Shown one piece after another: positions 58,349 through 64,000 of a stretch of DNA of 64,000 nucleotides. The notes beneath the pieces were generated by a model, which saw nothing but the letters and a program-made list of their open reading frames with translations, was not told the DNA's origin and did no database searches. Numbering within the stretch: position 1 is the first letter of the stretch; each line of letters starts with the position of its first letter. A program made the translations under genes and the position numbers. Source of the stretch: Fusobacterium sp. FSA-380-WT-3A (GTDB taxonomy: Bacteria > Fusobacteriota > Fusobacteriia > Fusobacteriales > Fusobacteriaceae); the NCBI RefSeq assembly GCF_012843705.1, contig NZ_JABAFQ010000001.1, positions 124,001 through 188,000 on the forward strand. Reading direction: 5' to 3'.

Positions 58349-58379
58349 TTGTCAAAAAAAAAAAAAAAAATGATACAAT
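58349..58379 (+). promoter_or_regulatory. promoter with A17 tract in the spacer (possible phase switch)
   Basis: TTGTCA (58349-58354) and TACAAT (58374-58379) are 19 bp apart. Seventeen consecutive A (58354-58370) fill most of the spacer. Slipped-strand changes of one or two A would shift the spacing to 17-20 bp and change promoter strength. It feeds leader copy B and the Imm17-like gene. Confidence 0.55.
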
Positions 58380-58416
58380 TTTAAACATAAAGATAAATAT
58401 TTTTTAACTTGAAAGA

Positions 58417-58483
58417 GAGGTGATGCTTATGAAAATTATTTTTTGTAAACAAAGGATAATTTTGTCATGAGCATTTTTTTATT
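58417..58483 (+). promoter_or_regulatory. repeated leader with start codon inside a terminator hairpin, copy B
   Basis: GAGG site and ATG 58429 opening a 13-codon frame (MKIIFCKQRIILS) that ends at TGA 58468-58470 inside the 3' arm. ATGCTTATGA (58423-58432) pairs with TCATGAGCAT (58465-58474), extended by AAATTAT/ATAATTT, then seven T. Outer arms, T run and spacing match copy A at 45467, while the loop differs. Confidence 0.55.
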
Positions 58484-58509
58484 AGATAAATCTGAGAAAG
58501 GAGAAAAAT

Positions 58510-58782
58510 ATGAATAATCCTATTAGCGATTTATATGTAAAATTTATGGAAACAATAGAACCTTATATAAAGAAATATCCCTATCTTTTTGGAATAGTTA
58601 TGGGAGGAATATTTTTCTTCGGAGCTATTTTTAAATGGAGTTGGATTTGTGACCCTACAGGCTCAAAAAGATTTATGAGAACTGTTTATGAAATCTTTGG
58701 AGAAGGTGGATTTAGATTTTTTACAGGTTTATTTGGGGCAATAATAATGTTAGCTTGTTTATTTTCATGGATAAAAAAATAA
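58510..58782 (+). CDS. Imm17-like small membrane protein
   Basis: A 90-residue protein with two membrane helices (YLFGIVMGGIFFFGAIFKWS near 25-44 and FRFFTGLFGAIIMLACLFSW near 69-88). They flank a loop with WICDPTGSKRFMRTVYEIFG. The pattern (hydrophobic, W-x-W near the first helix end, ...FGxxGxRxF...) resembles Imm17 immunity proteins of polymorphic-toxin loci; this is from recalled family shape, not a search. Site AAAGGAG. First gene after leader copy B and the A-tract promoter. Confidence 0.55.
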   Translation: MNNPISDLYVKFMETIEPYIKKYPYLFGIVMGGIFFFGAIFKWSWICDPTGSKRFMRTVYEIFGEGGFRFFTGLFGAIIMLACLFSWIKK

Positions 58783-58864
58783 TCTATAAAGAGGTAAATA
58801 TATAAAAAAATAAGATTTAGAGAATACTAAGCAACTATGAATGTAAAAATTCTGGAGGAAAAGT

Positions 58865-59614
58865 ATGGATAAACAGTTTATAAACTTAACAATTGAAAAT
58901 ATAGAGAGTGAACATTTATGTTGTGCAATTTCAGATAAAAAACATCAGATGGGAGTAGTTGCAAAAAAAAATTGGCTAAAAGAAAGAATTATTGAAGGGC
59001 ATGTATTTCGTAAACTTAATGAAAAAGGAAAAGTTTTTATTGAATATGCTCCTCTAGAAACTGCATGGGTACCTATTTATGGAAATAATTATTTATATAT
59101 TTATTGTCTTTGGGTATCAGGTTCTTTCAAAGGTAAAGGATATGCAAAATCTTTGATTGAATACTGTATTAATGATGCAAGAAAAAAAAGAAAATCTGGT
59201 GTTTGTATTCTTAGTTCAAAAAAGAAGAAACCATTTTTAATGGATAAAAAATTTTTACTTAAATATGGATTTAAAACTGTAGATGTAATAAAAGATGAAT
59301 ATGAATTATTAGCATTATCTTTTAATGGAGAAAAACCTTATTTTTCTGAAAAGGTAAAGGAGATGAAAATAGATAGCAGAGAATTAATAATATATTATAC
59401 TTTACAATGTCCATATATTCTTAACTGTATTAAAGAAATAACAGAATATTGTAATAGAAATAATATATTATTAAGTTTAAAAATTGTAGATACTTTAGAG
59501 AAAGCTAAAAATCTTCCATGTATTTTTAATAATTGGGCAGTTTTCTATAATGGTAAATATGAAACAAATCATCTTCTAAATGAAACTTTTTTAAAAAAGA
59601 AATTTCAACTATAA
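58865..59614 (+). CDS. GNAT N-acetyltransferase with C-terminal YoaP domain
   Basis: A 249-residue protein. The first ~150 residues are a GNAT fold: the acetyl-CoA loop lies in LWVSGSFKGKGYAKSLIEYC (near 77-96; Q/RxxGxG/A variant) and LLKYGFKTVDV follows. The C-terminal ~90 residues resemble the YoaP domain (YYTLQCPYILNCIKEITEYC with two cysteines, and NNWAVFYNGKYETNHLLNE). Such proteins are uncharacterised; acylation of a small molecule or antibiotic is possible. Site TGGAGG. Its place in an immunity-type cluster may be incidental. Confidence 0.8.
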   Translation: MDKQFINLTIENIESEHLCCAISDKKHQMGVVAKKNWLKERIIEGHVFRKLNEKGKVFIEYAPLETAWVPIYGNNYLYIYCLWVSGSFKGKGYAKSLIEYCINDARKKRKSGVCILSSKKKKPFLMDKKFLLKYGFKTVDVIKDEYELLALSFNGEKPYFSEKVKEMKIDSRELIIYYTLQCPYILNCIKEITEYCNRNNILLSLKIVDTLEKAKNLPCIFNNWAVFYNGKYETNHLLNETFLKKKFQL

Positions 59615-59672
59615 GAAAAATTATAGATTTTTTAAGAAATAATTAAGAGATTTTAGTCTATAGGAGGTAGTT

Positions 59673-60776
59673 ATGAGTTTAAAATATAAATGCCCAGAAT
59701 GTGGGACACCTTTAGGATTTGAAGGACTTTGTTGGAGATGTAGAAAAAGAAAACATAGAGAGGAAGTTAATAGTTGGACAGAAGATGAGATACAGAAAAA
59801 AATAAACCAAGTAATAGAAAGATTAAAAACTTCAACAGAAGATGAGTTTTATCAAACAGATGAATGTGATATATTTCAAGATTTAATGACTAGAGGAATA
59901 GATATAAAAGAGATTTCTAAAGCAGCTTGTGAAAGAGAAATTTATTATCCAAGTGAATTATATTATAAAGCTGATGAAAAGGTTAGAGATATACTAATAG
60001 AAAAAATTATGAGTACAAAATCTGCTGATGATGGTGGAAGACTTTTACAATGCTTAGCTATGATAGGAGATAAAAAATCTCAAAATACACTATATGAGTT
60101 AAAGATAAATCCTAGACCTTGGCGAAAAAAATTGTATGTAGATTCAGATATATACGCTGAAGAGGGTGGTTGGACTTTTGATAGTAAAAATAACTATATA
60201 AAGCTTAACTATGATAGATGTTTCTCTTTTGATATAGGAGAGAAAAAAGATGAAAATGGAACTTTTATAGCTAGAAAAAGAGGAGAAAAATGTCCTCATT
60301 GTGGTGGAGAGATGTTAGATATTTTAGTTATAGATGGAAAAGATGAAAGATTTTCATTTTTAGGATTAGATGGAATAATTACAGTAAGTTGTTGTCCTAA
60401 CTGTGTAACATTATCTGAGGGAATATCTACTAAATTTAATCTTGATGGAACAAGTGAAGTTTTAGATTATGAGGGAGAAGAAGAGAATTATTTTAGTGAA
60501 AATATAATAGATGAAATGGTAAATAATAAATTTGTTGTTTCAGCTAAAGAAAAACCTCTATTTTATGGTGCTTTTGGAGATGATGTAAGTACATTAGGAG
60601 GATTTGCTAGTTGGGTACAAGATTGGGAATACAGAGAGTGTCCAGAGTGTGGAAAGAAAATGAAATACCTTGCTCAAATTCATTGGGACACTATAATGGA
60701 TTCAGCAGAGGGAACTTTGTATATAGAAATTTGCCCAGATTGTAAAATTGTAACAGCTTTTCATCAACAAACTTAA
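59673..60776 (+). CDS. multi-zinc-ribbon protein with DUF1963-like C-terminus
   Basis: A 367-residue cytosolic protein with three cysteine pairs sets: KCPECGTP...CWRCRKRK at residues 6-27, KCPHCGGEM...CCPNC near 208-248, and ECPECGKKM...ICPDCK near 326-358. The helical middle (about 40-150) is repeat-like. The end, ASWVQDWEYRECPECGKKMK then YLAQIHWD, resembles the ligand/zinc motif of YwqG (DUF1963) proteins, which accompany polymorphic toxins. Site AGGAGG. No enzymatic motif is seen. Most likely an immunity-type or regulatory protein; low certainty on function. Confidence 0.6.
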   Translation: MSLKYKCPECGTPLGFEGLCWRCRKRKHREEVNSWTEDEIQKKINQVIERLKTSTEDEFYQTDECDIFQDLMTRGIDIKEISKAACEREIYYPSELYYKADEKVRDILIEKIMSTKSADDGGRLLQCLAMIGDKKSQNTLYELKINPRPWRKKLYVDSDIYAEEGGWTFDSKNNYIKLNYDRCFSFDIGEKKDENGTFIARKRGEKCPHCGGEMLDILVIDGKDERFSFLGLDGIITVSCCPNCVTLSEGISTKFNLDGTSEVLDYEGEEENYFSENIIDEMVNNKFVVSAKEKPLFYGAFGDDVSTLGGFASWVQDWEYRECPECGKKMKYLAQIHWDTIMDSAEGTLYIEICPDCKIVTAFHQQT

Positions 60777-60795
60777 TTAAAAATGAGTGATAAAA

Positions 60796-60978
60796 ATGAA
60801 AAATTTTGATATAGTTGCCTTTATATGTGTTGTAATTGTTGTTTATATGATAATAGGTTCTACAATATTTATCTTAAAACAACTTAAATATAATTTAAAA
60901 TTTACAATAGTAATATTTATTTCTGTGATAATAGGATTGGGATTAATTTGTCTTTATAATTACTTTAAAAATTTTTAA
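60796..60978 (+). CDS. small two-helix membrane protein
   Basis: About 60 residues, almost all membrane helix: FDIVAFICVVIVVYMIIGST and FTIVIFISVIIGLGLICLYN separated by a short basic loop (LKQLKYNLK). ATG 60796 is used; GTG 60787 is an in-frame alternative and neither has a strong site, so translation may be coupled to the zinc-ribbon gene that ends 19 bp earlier. Unrecognised. Possibly an immunity protein or membrane anchor of the cluster. Confidence 0.55.
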   Translation: MKNFDIVAFICVVIVVYMIIGSTIFILKQLKYNLKFTIVIFISVIIGLGLICLYNYFKNF

Positions 60979-60993
60979 ACAGGAGGAATTTAT

Positions 60994-62205
60994 ATGTCAA
61001 ATGAAATGAAAAAAGCTCAAGAAGAAATGGAAAAATTAATGAAGGAACATATGAAAGATGTTTATGGAGAAAATTTTGAAAATATGGGAGATTTAATGAA
61101 ACAAGCTTTTGAAAATTCTTTATCTAATTTAGAAAAAGAAATAGATATAGAAGCTATTCAAAATGTAGTTCCTGGTGTTGATATGGCAACTATATTACAA
61201 AAAACTCAAGAAGCTAAAGAAGAAGCTCTTCAAAGAGGAAATGATGCAATAGTATCTCAATCTGAAGCTATAACAAAAGCTATGAATGAAATGTTTTCCT
61301 CAGGAAATACAGGACTTCAAGATATGATATCAGAGCAAATGAAACAATTTCAAGCAATGACAGGAATAGAAGATTTTACAAAAATGACTCCAGAAGATAT
61401 GCAAAATTATTATGAAAGTCAAATGAATATGTGGAATGGATTGGAAAATGGAGAAGAGGAAGATGTATCTTTAGAGGGTGTTGGAAGTTTAATTGAAAAT
61501 ATGTATAATTCATTACCTGATGGAAATAAAATAAAAGTAAAAAATGGAGATGAATATATAGAAAAATTTGAAATTTTACTTTCTGGAATTTTATCTTATA
61601 TAAATGGTCATGAAAACGATACTTTAGATGTAGAAGAACATGATGATTTCTTTAATGAAAAGATAAATTATATTCTTACAGAATTTTGGGGAATAGAAAG
61701 TAAAGAAGATGTATATGATACAATAGGTTGGCTATTAAATGAAGGACATACAGATGAATATTTAAGTTATGTAAATGCTAATACTATTGATGAGTTAATA
61801 ACAGAAGATATGGATGAAGAAGAAGTTGAAATTGTAAAAAATGGATTTGAATTTGCAAAATACTTTAAAGATAAATTACCAGAAAATATTATGCTTGGTT
61901 GGGACTATGGAAGAGCTAGTGCAATAGTTCGTTGGGCATATTTTATGAATTATATTAACGAAGAGGAAGCTTGGGAAATTTTAGATAAAATAGCAGGAGT
62001 TATGATAGGTACATTTAATTCTTGGAAAGAGTTTGGAATATCTTATATTGTAGGTGGATTATTCTGGACTTATAGAAAAGACCCATCAGAAACATATAAT
62101 CGTTATTATGAAACAGTAGAAGCTTTAGAGGGACTTTTAACTGAAACAGATGATGAGGATGATGGAGAGTGGTTGAGAAATCCTTGGATTAAAGAGGTGT
62201 TATAA
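60994..62205 (+). CDS. DUF1266-domain protein
   Basis: A 403-residue cytosolic acidic protein. The N-terminal ~150 residues are Met/Glu/Gln-rich helices with coiled-coil character (KKAQEEMEKLMKEHMKDVYG, AIVSQSEAITKAMNEMFSSG). The C-terminal part has the DUF1266 signature: GWDYGRASAIVRWAYFMNYI, then NEEEAWEILDKIAGVM and FNSWKEFGISYIVGGLFWTY. DUF1266 proteins occur in polymorphic-toxin immunity arrays, but their mechanism is unknown. Site AGGAGG. Its stop overlaps the next start (TAATG), coupling it to the ankyrin gene. Confidence 0.75.
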   Translation: MSNEMKKAQEEMEKLMKEHMKDVYGENFENMGDLMKQAFENSLSNLEKEIDIEAIQNVVPGVDMATILQKTQEAKEEALQRGNDAIVSQSEAITKAMNEMFSSGNTGLQDMISEQMKQFQAMTGIEDFTKMTPEDMQNYYESQMNMWNGLENGEEEDVSLEGVGSLIENMYNSLPDGNKIKVKNGDEYIEKFEILLSGILSYINGHENDTLDVEEHDDFFNEKINYILTEFWGIESKEDVYDTIGWLLNEGHTDEYLSYVNANTIDELITEDMDEEEVEIVKNGFEFAKYFKDKLPENIMLGWDYGRASAIVRWAYFMNYINEEEAWEILDKIAGVMIGTFNSWKEFGISYIVGGLFWTYRKDPSETYNRYYETVEALEGLLTETDDEDDGEWLRNPWIKEVL

Positions 62206-63689
62206 TGGAAATTGATGTATATTCTTTAGAAGAACTTTATAGAAAAAATTTATCCTTTGAAGAAAGAAAAAAAGAGTATGAAAAATATCAGGTAGATGAT
62301 GAAGATCCTTATGGAAATACAGTTTTTCATATTACAACAAAGTTTGCAGATAGTGAGATTTTTGAATACTTTTTTATGATGGGTAAACTTCAAGGAAAAA
62401 CAAGGCTTTTTAAGACTAATAAATATGGAAAAACACCATTTTTTATGTTAAATGATATAAAAAATCCAGAAGAAAAATATGAGGATATAAAAAAAATAAT
62501 GAAAATTCTTGTAGAAAATGGTGGAAATATAAATAAAAGAGATGAATCAGGAGAGATGTTTTATCACAAATGTGCTGATTTTCAAAAATATATAATTTTT
62601 GAAATAATGAATGAGCTAGGAATAAAATATGATAAAGTTATTTTATCTAATGGCTGGAATGTACTACATATAGTTTGTAATTCTCTACATAGAATAGATT
62701 TTTATTTAAAAAGAGAAGAAGAATATAGAAAACAAGAAGAACCATATTTAAGAACTATAAAAGCAATTTTAAATTCTGGAATAGATGTTGAAACAAAAAC
62801 AGCGATAGATAAATTAGCTTATGACTTAGCTTTTGAATCTAAAAATAAAAGAGCATGTGCACTATTAAAAGGTGTAAGTGAAGATGATAAAACTTTTGGA
62901 ATTGGTTTACATGAAGCCTGTTGGTTTGGATATGAAGATATAGTAAAAGAATATATATCAAGAAAAAGTGACTTAAATGAAATTTATGAGGGAAATATGG
63001 GAGAGTTAAAAAAACTCTCTCCCCTTGCTATAGCTTCTAAACATTTACAAAAAAATATTGTAAAACTTCTTATAGAAAATGGAGCTAATGTTTGTGAAAG
63101 AAATGGTGAAACTGGATTAAGTAGTTTTTATTATTTTGTAAAAACCATGATAATTACAGGTATAAATATCAAAGGAGAAAAAACAAAAGAGAATTTTCAA
63201 GAGATAACAAAATATTATCTTAGAGATGAAAAATTTTTAAATGGTTATGTTGATGATGAATACAACACACCAATTAATTTAATATGTAGTATATCACATA
63301 GATTTAATTGGGTAGGGGAAGAAAAAGCAGAATTTATTATTTTTGAAAAATTAATAGATAGAGGAGTAGATGTAAACATAGGAGATAAAAATGGAAATAC
63401 ACCACTTCACAAATTATTTAAAAATGGTGGAGATAAAATAGGAGATATGACAGAACTTTTAATGGAAAGTGGAGCTAATCCAAATAGTAAAAATATAGAT
63501 GGTGAAACTCCTCTTATGTTACTTCCTAATATTTGGAGAGAAGAAGAGGGGGTAGAAGCTTTAGAAGTTTTAGAAAATTATGATGTAGATACTTCTATTA
63601 CAAATAATAATGGTGAAACTGCTTTGGATATAGCTTTAAAAATGAAAAAAGAAAAATTAGCACAATATCTTTTAAATATAGGAGGTTAG
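62205..63689 (+). CDS. ankyrin-repeat protein
   Basis: A 494-residue protein made largely of ankyrin repeats: YGNTVFHITTKFADSEIFEY (near 37), LSPLAIASKHLQKNIVKLLI (near 270), DKNGNTPLHKLFKNGGDKIG (near 403), GETPLMLLP and GETALDIALKMKKEKLAQYL at the end. Soluble, no signal peptide. Ankyrin proteins in such clusters usually act by binding another protein, often as immunity factors. It shares the start/stop TAATG with the DUF1266 gene and is 4 bp from a second ankyrin gene. Confidence 0.85.
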   Translation: MEIDVYSLEELYRKNLSFEERKKEYEKYQVDDEDPYGNTVFHITTKFADSEIFEYFFMMGKLQGKTRLFKTNKYGKTPFFMLNDIKNPEEKYEDIKKIMKILVENGGNINKRDESGEMFYHKCADFQKYIIFEIMNELGIKYDKVILSNGWNVLHIVCNSLHRIDFYLKREEEYRKQEEPYLRTIKAILNSGIDVETKTAIDKLAYDLAFESKNKRACALLKGVSEDDKTFGIGLHEACWFGYEDIVKEYISRKSDLNEIYEGNMGELKKLSPLAIASKHLQKNIVKLLIENGANVCERNGETGLSSFYYFVKTMIITGINIKGEKTKENFQEITKYYLRDEKFLNGYVDDEYNTPINLICSISHRFNWVGEEKAEFIIFEKLIDRGVDVNIGDKNGNTPLHKLFKNGGDKIGDMTELLMESGANPNSKNIDGETPLMLLPNIWREEEGVEALEVLENYDVDTSITNNNGETALDIALKMKKEKLAQYLLNIGG

Positions 63690-63693
63690 ACTT

Positions 63694-64000
63694 ATGGGAG
63701 CAAATTCGTTTATAATAGCTTGTAAAAATAGACAAAAATCTGTTATAAAAGTATTTCTAAACTCTAAAAAAATAGATGTAAATGAAAGAGATGATATGGG
63801 AAGAACGGCTCTTTTTTATAGCTGTGGTGAAGGAGATAGAGAGATAGTTAAACTTTTAATAGAAGCAGGAGCAGATATAAATTTAGGAGATAATAACAGT
63901 ATAACCCCTCTTCATCAAGGGGCTATGAAAGGAAATAAAGAGATTTTAGATATATTGGTAAAAAGTGGTGGAGATATAAATGCCACAGATTTTAAAGGAA
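63694..64000 (+). CDS. ankyrin-repeat protein, cut by window end
   Basis: The frame opens at ATG 63694 (site GGAGG at 63681) and runs to the window edge: MGANSFIIACKNRQKSVIKV, then DDMGRTALFYSCGEGDREIV, KLLIEAGADINLGDNNSITP, LHQGAMKGNKEILDILV and SGGDINATDFKG. Three ankyrin repeats are visible in the first 100 residues and are closer to consensus than those of the upstream gene. A tandem ankyrin paralogue, incomplete at its C-terminus. Confidence 0.85.
   Translation, partial: MGANSFIIACKNRQKSVIKVFLNSKKIDVNERDDMGRTALFYSCGEGDREIVKLLIEAGADINLGDNNSITPLHQGAMKGNKEILDILVKSGGDINATDFKG

Overview
The window is very AT-rich DNA with short intergenic gaps, AT-biased codons and strong GGAGG-type ribosome sites. 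Its gene content suggests a Fusobacterium, probably of the F. varium / F. ulcerans / F. mortiferum group: anaerobic NrdDG, a GlgBCDAP glycogen operon, a GltS-type amino-acid transporter, tandem adenine deaminases, riboflavin and lysine riboswitches, and many short long-stem terminators. This assignment rests on gene content and recalled family resemblance, not on a database search.

Layout. 1-2.1 kb: a TrpX-like ABC transporter (permease cut by the window edge, lipoprotein binding protein). 2.3-4.8 kb: shikimate genes aroC-aroE-aroQ. 5.1-6.0 kb: a ROK sugar kinase. 6.1-11.5 kb: an amino-acid catabolism island with an aspartate-dehydrogenase-like enzyme and RpiR regulator, divergent from a PLP ammonia-lyase, GltS transporter and M20 amidohydrolase. 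11.6-13.6 kb: a decaying CRISPR-associated patch (intact Cas6b-like gene, truncated Csx/TM1812-type gene, broken second Cas6) with no array. 13.7-18.4 kb: corA, a YheO-like regulator, nagA, an RluA enzyme and a DUF523 protein. 18.4-26.8 kb: glgB-glgC-glgD-glgA, then glgP behind its own promoter and hairpin. 26.9-32 kb: MATE exporter, small envelope proteins, and htpG under a CIRCE-like operator. 32.2-38.1 kb: nrdD with two NrdR boxes, a lysine riboswitch and lysA-type gene, a D-aminoacylase-like gene, and nrdG. 38.1-45.2 kb: fucO, the FMN-riboswitch-controlled ribHDE-ribBA operon, precorrin-2 dehydrogenase and dinB. 45.4-48.4 kb: small envelope/YwqK-like genes with a LemA remnant. 48.6-53.9 kb: a structured leader, two adenine deaminase paralogues and an NCS2 permease. 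54.2-57.5 kb: queH, a radical SAM gene, an RpiR regulator and nagB. 57.8-64 kb: an XRE regulator and a cluster resembling polymorphic-toxin immunity loci (Imm17-like, GNAT-YoaP, zinc-ribbon/DUF1963-like, DUF1266-like, ankyrins).

How the parts work together. Amino-sugar use is split between nagA (15.8 kb) and nagB with its RpiR regulator (55.8 kb). Glycogen synthesis and breakdown are adjacent but separately promoted. Several units carry visible control: FMN and lysine riboswitches, paired NrdR boxes, and a CIRCE-like site.

The least explained signals are regulatory. (1) A ~68-bp leader containing a start codon inside a terminator hairpin occurs twice, 13 kb apart, each time before a small membrane-protein gene of an accessory cluster. 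(2) A compact pseudoknot-plus-terminator leader precedes the adenine deaminases. (3) An A17 tract sits between the -35 and -10 of the promoter feeding the second copy of that leader. (4) An 18-bp identical motif lies just downstream of both -10 boxes in the amino-acid island. (5) A hairpin separates a strong Shine-Dalgarno sequence from the start codon of the D-aminoacylase-like gene. No tRNA, rRNA, insertion sequence or CRISPR array was recognised.
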